NCBI RefSeq assembly: GCF_031180965.1
Contig: NZ_JAPSLH010000004.1
Location: forward strand, 1-64,000
Reading direction: 5' to 3'
DNA length: 64,000 bases
Source: Chelativorans sp.
Lineage (GTDB): Bacteria > Pseudomonadota > Alphaproteobacteria > Rhizobiales > Rhizobiaceae
In this document: in pieces, positions 47,443-58,207 of the stretch
How positions within the stretch are numbered: the stretch's first letter is position 1
Layout: each line of letters begins with the position of its first letter
Made by a program: the position numbers and the translations under genes
Notes under the pieces: generated by a model
Seen by the model: the letters and a program-made list of their open reading frames with translations, nothing else
Told to the model about the DNA's origin: nothing
The model's database searches: none

Positions 47443-49143
47443 ATGAGCAGCTTCACCCTCAGGGAGCCGGCCACGGCGCCAGAACCCCTGGCCGGCGGCA
47501 CGCGCCGCCCGCGCCATCCCTTGGCGCGCCTGGTGGCCGCGCTTGCCGCGGCGATCGCGCTTCTGCCCATCGCCACTGTCGTGCTCGTCGCGCTTTCCGG
47601 CGGCAGCGCGGACTGGCCGCATCTGGCGCGCTATGTGCTCCCCCAGGCGGCCGTCACCACGGCAATCCTGCTCTTCCTTGTGGCCATCGGCAGCGGCATC
47701 ATTGGCGTCGGCTGCGCCTGGCTCATCGTCGCCTATGATTTTCCCTTGCGCCGCGTGCTTGCCTGGGCGCTCGTCCTGCCGCTGGCCGTCCCGCCCTATC
47801 TCGCCGCCTATGCGTTTGCCGAGTTTTTCGACTATGTCGGGCCTCTGCAGGGCCTGATCCGGTCCGTCTTCGGCTTCAACAGCCGCGGCGAGTACTGGTT
47901 TCCGGAAATCCGCTCGACCGGGGGAGCAGCGGTGGTGATGGTGGCCGTCACTTTCCCCTATGTCTATCTCACGGCGCGCGTCGTCTTCATCATGCAGGGG
48001 CGGAACATCGCGGACGTGGCGCGCACTTTGGGGGCCGGGCCCGCGCGCGTCTTCTGGCAAGTGCTCCTGCCGGTTGCCCGGCCGGCGATCGTTGCCGGCA
48101 TCGCGCTCGTGCTCATGGAAACACTGAACGACATCGGCGCCGTGCAGCATCTGGGCGTGCGCACCCTCACCCTCTCGGTCTACTCCACCTGGCTCAACCG
48201 CGGGAGTCTTGAAGGCGCAGCGCAGATCGCGCTGCTCATGCTGTTCCTGGTCCTCGGGCTCCTCGCAGCCGAGCGGATGGCGCGGCACCGGCAGCGTTTC
48301 CACGCGACCCGCGCCACGCAGATGAAGGTGCGCCCGCCGCGCCTTCCCCTTTCGGGCTGGCGCGCCTGGGGGGCCACCGCCACGGGCCTTCTGCCGGTCC
48401 TTATCGGCTTCGGCATCCCGCTCTTCATCTTTGGCCGATACGCGCTGAACCGGATCGAGCAGTTTGCCGATCCAAGGCTGCGGGAAGCCTTCTTCACCAG
48501 CCTCCTCACCGCCCTTACGACCGCGCTCCTGGCGGTGGGCCTGGCGCTGGCGCTTCTTTGTGCTGCGCGCCTAGCACGGTCACGGCAGACGGCAATCCTC
48601 CTGCGGCTTGCTGCGATTGGCTACGCGCTGCCAGGCACGATCCTGGCGCTTGGCCTCCTCATCTCGCTTGCCCGTTTCGACAATTTCGTCGACGCGCTGG
48701 CGCGCGAATATACGGGCGTTTCGACCGGTCTCATCTTCACGGGATCGGCGGCCGCCGTGGTGCTCGCCTGCGCCATCCGCTTCCTGGCGCTGGCCGAAGG
48801 GGCGATCCAGGCGGGCCTCGACAAGCTCCCGCCCCATCTCGACGAGGCGGCGCGCAGCCTTGGCCGGTCTTTCCAGGCCAGCGCCGTCACCGTGCTCCTG
48901 CCGCTGCTCAGGCCAGCCATCCTGACCGCCGGGATCCTGGTCTTTGTCGACACGGTGAAGGAGCTTTCCGCGACCATCCTCCTGCGCCCCTTCGGCTTCA
49001 ACACGCTCGCCACCTACGTCTACGAGAATGCTTCGCGCGGCGTCGTCGAGGATGGCGCGATGGCCGCCCTCGTGATCATTGCCACGGCCATCGTGCCGGT
49101 CATCCTGCTTTCCGGACCGCTCACCGCCGACCGCGACGGCTAA
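47443..49143 (+). CDS. fbpB: Ferric iron ABC transporter permease (two fused domains)
   Basis: The 566-residue inner-membrane protein holds two homologous permease halves of about 280 residues, each with about six spans and its own EAA loop (DVARTLGAGPARVFWQVLLP and DEAARSLGRSFQASAVTVLL). This fused arrangement is typical of FbpB/AfuB/ThiP-type transporters. I start it at 47443 (MSSFTLREPATAPE); a GTG at 47410 could add 11 residues. It follows fbpA by 68 bp. No ATPase follows before the convergent acetoacetyl-CoA synthetase gene. Confidence 0.92.
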   Translation: MSSFTLREPATAPEPLAGGTRRPRHPLARLVAALAAAIALLPIATVVLVALSGGSADWPHLARYVLPQAAVTTAILLFLVAIGSGIIGVGCAWLIVAYDFPLRRVLAWALVLPLAVPPYLAAYAFAEFFDYVGPLQGLIRSVFGFNSRGEYWFPEIRSTGGAAVVMVAVTFPYVYLTARVVFIMQGRNIADVARTLGAGPARVFWQVLLPVARPAIVAGIALVLMETLNDIGAVQHLGVRTLTLSVYSTWLNRGSLEGAAQIALLMLFLVLGLLAAERMARHRQRFHATRATQMKVRPPRLPLSGWRAWGATATGLLPVLIGFGIPLFIFGRYALNRIEQFADPRLREAFFTSLLTALTTALLAVGLALALLCAARLARSRQTAILLRLAAIGYALPGTILALGLLISLARFDNFVDALAREYTGVSTGLIFTGSAAAVVLACAIRFLALAEGAIQAGLDKLPPHLDEAARSLGRSFQASAVTVLLPLLRPAILTAGILVFVDTVKELSATILLRPFGFNTLATYVYENASRGVVEDGAMAALVIIATAIVPVILLSGPLTADRDG

Positions 49144-49144
49144 A

Positions 49145-49169
49145 AGAAAGGGCGCCCCTTTGGGCGCCC
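49145..49169 (-). terminator. Probable terminator serving the convergent aacS gene
   Basis: Two copies of the self-complementary octamer GGGCGCCC (49150-49157 and 49162-49169) form a GC-rich hairpin with a 4-base loop just past the fbpB stop. On the minus strand it is followed by TTTCTTTTA (49149-49141). It lies about 195 bases past the aacS stop, and the plus-strand side ends fbpB without a T-tract. No gene is seen between 49170 and 49363. Confidence 0.6.
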
Positions 49170-49363
49170 AAATGAAAGTGCTGTCAAACGGAGCTCGGCG
49201 AACTCTCGTGGCCCACCGCAGCGGCACACCAGTCCGTCAAGTTGGGTCCGACTATTGGCCCCAATCCTTAACAGCCGCTTACCAGGGTCAATAAACTTGT
49301 AACCACGCCGGACCCCGCGGAATCTCGGTAAATTTCACCGCAAGAGTTCTTTAACCTTTGGCG

Positions 49364-51322
<1,959 letters not shown>

Positions 51323-51486
51323 CTTCACCTCCGCTGGTCTACCGACGCTTATGCCCCCGCTCGGCGGACCGGGCAAGCACGGCCGAGGCAACTTAACTGC
51401 GCCACAAAGGCTTGAAATAGCGGGTCCATCGTTTAAACCCTCGATGGGTGGTTCGGGCCGGAGCGCCGGCCCGCGGGCGAGGATGC

Positions 51487-53313
51487 ATGCCGGTTTCGTT
51501 GGCCAGGAGGGGCGTCTGGGCCTTGGGCGCGGTAGCGCTCCTGGCCATACTGGCGGTGGCTGCCCTGCCGCTGATCGCCTCGACCCAGATCGTCCGCGAC
51601 AGCATCGCCTACCAGATGAGCGCCTGGAGCGGCTACCGGGTACGGCTCGACGACACGCCGCAAATCCGCGTCTGGCCCTCGTTCCAGGCCGTGCTCCACG
51701 ACGTCACCCTGCTCGACTGGAACGAGACAAATCCGCATATCGTGATCGAGGCGGAGCAGGTGGAGATGGACCTTTCCGCCTTCGCAGCGCTCAGCGGCGA
51801 CACAGTCTTCACGCGGATGCGGCTCATCCGTCCCGTCCTTCGGCTGCGGGAGGAAGCGGGGCGCCTCCATCTTCCCCCGCCCGAAAGCTGGGGCAGAATC
51901 GCGCGCTCGGTAAGCAGCGCAAGGGCGGCAGTGGCGAACGCGCCGGCGGAGCCCGATACCGGCGCACTGCCGGACGACCCGCTCGGCACGATCGAATTCC
52001 TCGAAGGGCGGATCGTCGCGGACGCGGGCCAGGAACAGAAAAGCATCATCACCAGCGTCTCCGGGGCGCTTGACTGGCCGGCGCTGAACCGGCAGGCATC
52101 GCTGTCGGCGAACGGGATATGGCACGGCGAAACGGTCTCGCTCACCGCGTCCACCACCGAGCCGCTGATCCTGTTAGGAGGCGGCAGTGCGCCGCTCACC
52201 TTCTCGCTCGAAGCTGCACCGGGAAGCGCCAGCTTCAGGGGCGCCGCCAGCTTTTCGGGCAGCGGCTTCGTGGACGGCCAGATCGAGCTTGCGACCCCCT
52301 CCTTGAGCCGCTTGATGGAATGGGCGCATGCCCGCTCGCCCGTCGCAAGCCGGATCGGCACCTTTTCGGTCTCCGCCCGCGTGCTGGGCGATGCAAAGCG
52401 CCTCAAATTCGAGGAGACCGGCCTCAGTCTCGACTCGAGCGCCGGGGCGGGCCTCCTGGACCTCACCTTCGAATCCGGGCGACCGATGATCGCCGGAACG
52501 CTTGCCTTCGACACACTCGACCTGCGCACGCTCTTCGATGCTTTCAGCCCGCTTACCGCCGCAGAGGACACTCCCGCCGGCGGTGGCGGCCGCAACATTG
52601 ACTTCGACCTGCGCTTTTCCGTGGGACGGGCCAGCTTCGGCGACGCCACCCTGACGAATGTGGCCGCCGCGGCCAAGCTGCGCGACGGGCTTGCCGCCAT
52701 CGATATCTCGGATGCGGCGGGCTTTGAGGGGGCTGTTCAGTTCGGAATGCGCGGCGAGCGCACAGGCGGCGGCAACATCGTCGAGATCAATATGGTCGGC
52801 GAGGAGATCGATACCGGCAAGCTTGCCGGCGCGTTCGGCTATGGCCGGTTGGTGCCGCAGGCACGCGGCAGCTTCTCGCTCATGCTGAGGGGCACGGGCG
52901 ACGATCTGGAGACGGTGCTGCAGACCGCCGAAGGAAAGGCGTCGGCCGTGCTCGGCAACGGCAGCATACCCGGCCTCAGCATCGATGCGTTCCTGCAGCA
53001 CAGCGCCGCGGGCGACTTCTTCCCGCTTGCCTCTCTTGGCGAGGGCGCGCTCGCCGTCGACCGCGCTTCGGTGAAGGCGACGATCGTCAAGGGGGTGTTG
53101 CAACTCGAGACCGCGGCCCTGGAGTCCGGCCCCTACACGATCAGCCTGGACGGCCTGGTGCCCCTGGCCGGCCGGGGTCTTGCGCTCTACGGCGCGCTCG
53201 CCGCGCCGGCCGGGACGGACACGCGCTTTACCTCGCCGCTCACCTTCTTCATCGGCGGCTCCTGGGCCGCGCCTTTCGTCGCGTCTTTTTCATCCAGGCT
53301 GCCTGGGCAGTGA
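51487..53313 (+). CDS. AsmA family protein
   Basis: The 608-residue product starts [19 protein letters not shown] and has one N-terminal membrane anchor, then a long beta-rich AsmA-like region ([36 protein letters not shown]). The C-terminal AsmA domain ([34 protein letters not shown], read across residues 455-490) is intact. AsmA-like proteins bridge the envelope and affect outer-membrane lipid transport. The start at 51487 is preferred to the GTG at 51448, because residues before it look non-coding. It is convergent with potI. Confidence 0.88.
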   Translation: MPVSLARRGVWALGAVALLAILAVAALPLIASTQIVRDSIAYQMSAWSGYRVRLDDTPQIRVWPSFQAVLHDVTLLDWNETNPHIVIEAEQVEMDLSAFAALSGDTVFTRMRLIRPVLRLREEAGRLHLPPPESWGRIARSVSSARAAVANAPAEPDTGALPDDPLGTIEFLEGRIVADAGQEQKSIITSVSGALDWPALNRQASLSANGIWHGETVSLTASTTEPLILLGGGSAPLTFSLEAAPGSASFRGAASFSGSGFVDGQIELATPSLSRLMEWAHARSPVASRIGTFSVSARVLGDAKRLKFEETGLSLDSSAGAGLLDLTFESGRPMIAGTLAFDTLDLRTLFDAFSPLTAAEDTPAGGGGRNIDFDLRFSVGRASFGDATLTNVAAAAKLRDGLAAIDISDAAGFEGAVQFGMRGERTGGGNIVEINMVGEEIDTGKLAGAFGYGRLVPQARGSFSLMLRGTGDDLETVLQTAEGKASAVLGNGSIPGLSIDAFLQHSAAGDFFPLASLGEGALAVDRASVKATIVKGVLQLETAALESGPYTISLDGLVPLAGRGLALYGALAAPAGTDTRFTSPLTFFIGGSWAAPFVASFSSRLPGQ

Positions 53314-53342
53314 ACGAACGAGCGGGGACGGCCCCCTCCGAT

Positions 53343-54170
53343 TCACCCTTCGCCCCGTTCCCTTGCCAGATTCTCTTCCCGCCGCCTCAGCACGTCGCGG
53401 CGCTTGTTGACGATGGACGCCGCAATCACGCCCAGTGCGACGATGCCGATCAGGATGGTCGAGACGGCGTTGATCTCCGGCGTCACGCCAAGCCGCACCT
53501 GACTGTAAATTTTCATCGGCAGGGTGGTGGCGCCCGGCCCGGAGGTGAAGCTTGCGATCACCAGATCGTCCAGTGAGAGGGTGAAGGCGAGCATCCAGCC
53601 GGAGATCACGGCGGGCATGATGATGGGGAGCGTGACCTGGAAAAATGCCCGCAGGGGTGTCGCGCCCAGATCCATCGCCGCCTCCTCCAGTGAGCGGTCG
53701 AACGAAACGAGCCGCGACTGGACGACCACCGCCACGAAGCACATGGAGAAGGTGATGTGCGCAAGGGTCACGGTCACGAAACCGCGGTCGAGCCCGACCG
53801 CCACGAAGAGCAGCAGGAGCGAAAGCCCCGTAATCACCTCCGGCATGACCAGCGGCGCGAAGATCAACCCGGAAAAGAGCAGCCGGCCGCGAAAGCGCGT
53901 GTAGCGGGTGAGCGCCACCGCAGCCATCGTGCCCAGCACCGTCGCCACCGTGGCGGAGATGAATGCCACGCGCGCCGTCACCCAGGCGGCGTCCATCAGA
54001 CCGTCATTGGACAGAAGCGAGGCGTACCAGCGGGTGGAAAAGCCGGCCCAGACGGTGACCAGCCGCGACTCGTTGAAGGAATAGACGACGAGCAGGAGGA
54101 TCGGCAGATAGAGGAACGCAAAGCCGAGTACGATCGCCGCGATGTTGAACCGCCCCCAGGTGCCGCCCAT
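53343..54170 (-). CDS. potI: Putrescine/spermidine ABC transporter permease
   Basis: This 275-residue permease (MGGTWGRFNIAAIVLGFAFL) has about six predicted spans and the EAA loop EEAAMDLGATPLRAFFQVTLP. It is the second channel subunit of a PotFGHI-type system. The start at 54170 lies two bases past the potH stop; the longer frame reaching 54863 overlaps potH and is rejected. The C-terminus has a basic tail (KRRDVLRRREENLARERGEG) not essential to the family fold. Confidence 0.92.
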   Translation of the reverse strand: MGGTWGRFNIAAIVLGFAFLYLPILLLVVYSFNESRLVTVWAGFSTRWYASLLSNDGLMDAAWVTARVAFISATVATVLGTMAAVALTRYTRFRGRLLFSGLIFAPLVMPEVITGLSLLLLFVAVGLDRGFVTVTLAHITFSMCFVAVVVQSRLVSFDRSLEEAAMDLGATPLRAFFQVTLPIIMPAVISGWMLAFTLSLDDLVIASFTSGPGATTLPMKIYSQVRLGVTPEINAVSTILIGIVALGVIAASIVNKRRDVLRRREENLARERGEG

Positions 54171-54172
54171 GG

Positions 54173-55087
54173 CTATGCCCTTTCTCGCGCGCGCGCCTGG
54201 GCGCGCTGGAAATAGACGATCGGCGCCACGAGAATGAGGAGCAGGATGACGGCGACAGCGGAAGACACCGGCCAGTCGCGGTTGGAGAAGAACTCGCTCC
54301 ACAGCGTCTTGCCGATCATCAAGGTCCCGGAGCCGCCGAGCAGGTCCGGGATGACGAATTCGCCGACGGCCGGAATGAAGACCAGCATGGAACCGGCCAC
54401 CACACCCGGAAGGGAGAGCGGGAGCGTGATCTTCCAGAAGGCGGCGATCGGCGTGCAGCCGAGATCCTGTGCTGCCTCGATGAGCGTGTAGTCCATCTTC
54501 TCTAGCGTGGCGTAGAGCGGCAGGACCATGAAGGGAAGGTAGGAATAGACGATGCCGATATAGATGGCCGTCGTTGTGTTGATGATGACAAGCGGCTGGT
54601 CGATGACCCCGAGGAAAAGCAGCAGCTGGTTGAGCAGCCCTTCGGGCTTGAGGATGCCGATCCAGGCATAGACGCGGATGAGGAAGCTTGTCCAGAAGGG
54701 CAGGATGACCAGCATCAGCAGCACCGGCCGGAGAGCGAGCGGCGCCCGCGCCATCCCGTGGGCAATGGGATAGCCGATCAACAAAGTGAGTATGGTCGAA
54801 ACGGCGGCGATCCAAAGGCTCGAAAGATAGGCGTTCAGATAGAGCGGGTCGCCGAGGAGCCACAGATAGTTCTCGAAGGAGAGCTCGCGCAGGTTCCGCA
54901 CTAGGCCGGCAAAGCCCTCATCCAGGCCGAAGACCGGCAGATAGGGCGGGATGGCCACCGCCGTCTGCGAGAGCGATATCTTCAGGACGATGAAGAACGG
55001 GACGAGGAAGAAGACGAACAGCCAAAGATAGGGCACCGCAATGACGAGCCGGCTGCCGAGAGCGGAGAAGAGCCTGCCCATCTTCAA
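54173..55087 (-). CDS. potH: Putrescine/spermidine ABC transporter permease
   Basis: The 304-residue membrane protein shows six predicted spans, the MSLSQTAVAIPPYLP-like periplasmic loop (ISLSQTAVAIPPYLPVF) and the EAA loop EAAQDLGCTPIAAFWKITLP. With PotI it forms the polyamine channel. It overlaps potG by 4 bp (ATGA) and abuts potI. The cluster order potF-potG-potH-potI is that of E. coli's putrescine transporter. Confidence 0.93.
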   Translation of the reverse strand: MKMGRLFSALGSRLVIAVPYLWLFVFFLVPFFIVLKISLSQTAVAIPPYLPVFGLDEGFAGLVRNLRELSFENYLWLLGDPLYLNAYLSSLWIAAVSTILTLLIGYPIAHGMARAPLALRPVLLMLVILPFWTSFLIRVYAWIGILKPEGLLNQLLLFLGVIDQPLVIINTTTAIYIGIVYSYLPFMVLPLYATLEKMDYTLIEAAQDLGCTPIAAFWKITLPLSLPGVVAGSMLVFIPAVGEFVIPDLLGGSGTLMIGKTLWSEFFSNRDWPVSSAVAVILLLILVAPIVYFQRAQARARERA

Positions 55088-56223
55088 CTCGTCAGCAGGA
55101 CGCCGGCATCGGCCGGAAAAGAGATCCAGGCGCGGTCGTGCCAGGTCAGCGCGTCTTCCAGCCGGCGCTGGCTGTTCATCATGCTCGCCTTGATGATCCG
55201 GCCGTCATCCAGCTTCACATTGTAGACCGTCATGTCGCCGAGATAGGCGATGTCCCAGATCTCGCCCTCCAGCACATTTGCCGCTTCGGGCGGGCGCTCG
55301 CGCGTGACGCGCATTTTTTCCGGGCGGACGGCGAGCCACACCGTGCCGCCTGGCGCCGCTGCAGGCGCTTCGCCGACCAGAAGGGGAGCGCCGCTCCTGT
55401 CCCTGATCTCGGCCGCGCCGCCATCCGCCTTCACGAGAACGCCCTCGAACATGTTGATCGAGCCGACGAAGCCGGCGACGAAACGGGAGGCCGGCGCTTC
55501 GTAGATTTCCGCCGGCGTTGCCACCTGCATGACGCGGCCCTTTTCCATGACGGCGATGCGGTCGGCCATCGTCATCGCCTCTTCCTGGTCGTGGGTGACG
55601 ACGATGAAGGTGAGGCCGAGTTCGTGCTGCAGGTCCATCAGCTCGAACTGCGTCTCTTCCCGCAGCTTCTTGTCCAGCGCCCCCAAGGGCTCGTCCAGAA
55701 GCAGGACCTTCGGCCGCTTTGCCAGCGAGCGCGCGAGCGCGACGCGCTGGCGCTGCCCGCCGGAGAGCTGGTGCGGCCTGCGCTTGGCGAACGGCTCCAG
55801 CTGGACCAGCTTCAGCATCTGCGCCACGCGCTCGGCGATCTCGCCCTTCTGCATGCCGTCCTGCTTCAGGCCGAAGGCGATGTTCGACGCCACATCCATA
55901 TGCGGGAAGAGGGCGTAGGACTGGAACATCATGTTGACGGGACGGCGGTAAGGCGGAACCCCCCGCAGATCCTGCCCGTCGAGCAGGACGCGGCCAGAAG
56001 TCGGGTGCTCGAAGCCGGCGAGCATGCGCAGCAAAGTCGTCTTCCCGCAGCCGGACGCGCCAAGGAGGGCGAAGAACTCCCGCTCGTAGATCGTCAGCGA
56101 GAGGTCGTCCACGGCGATGAAGTCGCCGAAGCGCTTTGTGACGTTCTCGAAGCGGATATACGGCTTTGCGTCGGGATCCGCCCAGGGCGCAAAGCTCCTG
56201 CGCGTGCTGCCCAGCGATTGCAT
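55084..56223 (-). CDS. potG: Putrescine/spermidine ABC transporter ATPase
   Basis: This 379-residue ATPase has Walker A (GASGCGKTT), signature LSGGQRQR, Walker B LLLDEPLGALD and a C-terminal TOBE domain (VRPEKMRVTRERPPEAANVL). It starts MQSLGSTRRSFAPWADP at 56223 with GGAG 7 bases upstream; the longer frame to 56580 runs into potF. It lies 68 bp after potF, and its stop overlaps potH, so the pot genes form one operon. Confidence 0.94.
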   Translation of the reverse strand: MQSLGSTRRSFAPWADPDAKPYIRFENVTKRFGDFIAVDDLSLTIYEREFFALLGASGCGKTTLLRMLAGFEHPTSGRVLLDGQDLRGVPPYRRPVNMMFQSYALFPHMDVASNIAFGLKQDGMQKGEIAERVAQMLKLVQLEPFAKRRPHQLSGGQRQRVALARSLAKRPKVLLLDEPLGALDKKLREETQFELMDLQHELGLTFIVVTHDQEEAMTMADRIAVMEKGRVMQVATPAEIYEAPASRFVAGFVGSINMFEGVLVKADGGAAEIRDRSGAPLLVGEAPAAAPGGTVWLAVRPEKMRVTRERPPEAANVLEGEIWDIAYLGDMTVYNVKLDDGRIIKASMMNSQRRLEDALTWHDRAWISFPADAGVLLTS

Positions 56224-56291
56224 GGCATGCTCCGTTGTTCCGGCTGCCGAAGCGCCGCGAAGGCCCGGCAAGCCGCCGGGCCGACCGGCCT

Positions 56292-57389
56292 TTACTGCCC
56301 GGTGACGACCTTGGTCCACAAGCGGGTGATCAGGCGCTGCTCGCGCGCGCCGTAGGGCAGGCCGGTGAACAGCTTGGAGAGCGTCGCCTCGTCGGGATAG
56401 ACCGCCGGATCGTCGAGGACTTCCGGATCCAGAAACTGCTGCGAGGCCTTGTTGCCATTGGCGTAGAAGACGTAGTTCGACGCCTTGGCGATGACCTGCG
56501 GCCGCATCATGTAGTTGATGAATTCGTGCGCCTCCTCCACATGGGGCGCATCGACGGGAATGGCCATCTGGTCGAACCACATCTGCGCCCCTTCCTTCGG
56601 AATGGAATAGGCGATCTCGACGCCCTGGCCCGCCTCCGCGGCGCGGTCTCGCGCCTGGAAAATGTCGCCGGAATAGCCGACCGCCACGCAGATATCGCCG
56701 TTGGCGAGGGCGTTTATGTATTCGGAGGAGTGGAACTTGCGGATGTGCGGCCGCACCGACAGAAGCAGCGCCTCCACCTTCTCCAAATCCTCGGGGGCGC
56801 CGCTGTTCGGGTCGAGGCCCAGATAGTTCAGCGCCGGATGCACGATCTCCGATGATGCGTCAAGCATGTGAACACCGCAGCCGGCAAGCTTGGAAATGAC
56901 TTCCGGCTTGAACACAGCGTCCCAGGAATCGATCGTGTCGGTTCCGAGCGCCTCCTTCACCTTGGCCTTGTTGTAGCCGATGCCGGTCGTGCCCCACATG
57001 TAATTGACGGAATATTCGTTGCCGGGATCGTAGACGGCCGTCCGCTCGAGCACGAAATCCCACATATTGCCGAGGTTGGTCAGCTTCGACTTGTCGAGCT
57101 TCTGGAAGACGCCCGCCTGGATCTGGCGGCCCAGGAATTCCCCAGAGGGCACCACAACGTCATAGCCCGTGCCGCCAGCCAGCAGCTTTGTCTCGACGAT
57201 CTCGTTGGAATCAAAGACGTCGTAGACGACCTTGATGCCGGTTTCGGCCGTGAACTCCTCGAGGATCGATTCGTCTATGTAGTCGGACCAATTGTAGACA
57301 TGGACGGTGCGCTCCTGCGCAAAGGCTGCTGAGCAGAGCATCGCCGCGGCAATGGAAACGGCGGAAAGCAATCCAGCTTTTCGGTTCAT
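56292..57389 (-). CDS. potF: Putrescine-binding periplasmic protein
   Basis: The 365-residue protein has a Sec signal peptide (MNRKAGLLSAVSIAAAMLCS, cleavage after AAFAQE). The mature chain opens VHVYNWSDYIDESILEEFTAE, the classic PotF/PotD start, with the conserved FDSNEIVETKLLAGGTGYDVVVPS. Full length. It is first in the pot operon, and the genes for putrescine breakdown begin 0.8 kb away on the other strand, so import and use of putrescine are clustered. The N-terminus is fixed at 57389; a frame open upstream overlaps the adjacent gene. Confidence 0.95.
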   Translation of the reverse strand: MNRKAGLLSAVSIAAAMLCSAAFAQERTVHVYNWSDYIDESILEEFTAETGIKVVYDVFDSNEIVETKLLAGGTGYDVVVPSGEFLGRQIQAGVFQKLDKSKLTNLGNMWDFVLERTAVYDPGNEYSVNYMWGTTGIGYNKAKVKEALGTDTIDSWDAVFKPEVISKLAGCGVHMLDASSEIVHPALNYLGLDPNSGAPEDLEKVEALLLSVRPHIRKFHSSEYINALANGDICVAVGYSGDIFQARDRAAEAGQGVEIAYSIPKEGAQMWFDQMAIPVDAPHVEEAHEFINYMMRPQVIAKASNYVFYANGNKASQQFLDPEVLDDPAVYPDEATLSKLFTGLPYGAREQRLITRLWTKVVTGQ

Positions 57390-57714
57390 GAAGAGTCTCC
57401 CATTGTCGACCAGTTTCGGCCCGCCTCCCGCCCTCGGGAAACCGGGATGTGCAGGCAAGCCTATTGTCGATTGCCAGGTGCGACAAGCGGGAAAACCGAC
57501 GCAGGGAGAATGGAATCCACCCGTTTGGCCGTGATGTCCTCCCCGCTTGTGGGGATGCAGCTGCGCCGCCGCTACCCGGCACGTACGGGCGCGAATCGCG
57601 TACCCCGAACGATTATGCGGGTTGACATTGCCGACCCGTTCGCGAGTATGCCGCGGCTCGGCGCAACCATGCATTGAAAGCTGCGCAGAGCTCGAACGCG
57701 GTGCGAGGAGGAGC
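57390..57714. other. Divergent intergenic region between potF and the receiver-like gene
   Basis: The 325-bp region holds no credible gene. A plus-strand promoter candidate sits at 57622-57650 (TTGACA 57622-57627, 17 bases, AGTATG), about 65 bases before the receiver-like start. A CCCCGCTTGTGGGG hairpin lies near 57541-57554. No promoter for potF is clear on the minus strand. Confidence 0.45.
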
Positions 57715-58146
57715 ATGCGACGAAACGGCCTTGGGGGTTCAGGCCGCAGCACCCCTTTTTTCAATGGCGCAGCACCAGGCATGGTCCTTGTGGTTGCTGC
57801 CTCGCCGATCAACCGGATCGTGATCTCGCGCACGATCGAGCGCGCCGGCATGAGGGCCACCACGACCAGCCCCGAGACGGCCCTCGACGCACTCGGCGAG
57901 CGCCGGCCCGCGATGGTCATCGTGGACGAAGGAGGCCAGGAGGGACTGCTGACGCTCCTTTTCGGCGAGATCGCACGCCTGCGCGCGGGGGATGCCGGCC
58001 TGCCTCGCGTCGTCCTTGTCGTCGAACCTTCACAGCAGCGCGGCAAATCCTATGGCGGCATCGTCGATGCAGTCGTGGTGAAGCCGCTGACGCCCGAAGG
58101 ACTGCAGCCGATCGTCCAGCGGCTGGCGGACAACGGCAAGCGCTAG
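57715..58146 (+). CDS. Receiver-like protein lacking the acidic pair (pseudo-receiver)
   Basis: This 143-residue protein begins MRRNGLGGSGRST; a GAGGAGGAG ribosome site precedes the ATG. From residue 23 (MVLVVAASPINRIVISR) it follows a response-regulator receiver fold. The Asp/Glu pair that holds Mg2+ is Ala28-Ala29, while a potential acceptor Asp71 (VIVDEGG) and the lysine Lys123 (VVVKPLTPEGL) remain. Phosphorylation by the usual mechanism is therefore doubtful. There is no output domain. It lies 61 bp before the glutamine-synthetase-like gene, opposite potF, and may sense or modulate polyamine metabolism, which is inference. Confidence 0.7.
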   Translation: MRRNGLGGSGRSTPFFNGAAPGMVLVVAASPINRIVISRTIERAGMRATTTSPETALDALGERRPAMVIVDEGGQEGLLTLLFGEIARLRAGDAGLPRVVLVVEPSQQRGKSYGGIVDAVVVKPLTPEGLQPIVQRLADNGKR

Positions 58147-58207
58147 GCCTTCCCTTTCCGTTTCGAGCCGGTCTATAGTCGGCCAATACAGCAAATTCTG
58201 GTGATTG

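Noticed and set aside
49268-49282. TTAA-N7-TTAC, a near match to a CtrA site
   Set aside because: One mismatch and a position between two convergent 3' ends, where no promoter is expected.
57536-57561. CCCCGCTTGTGGGG hairpin resembling part of a type I-E CRISPR repeat
   Set aside because: It occurs once, with no second copy at a spacer-like distance, no leader and no cas gene; it is a chance hairpin.
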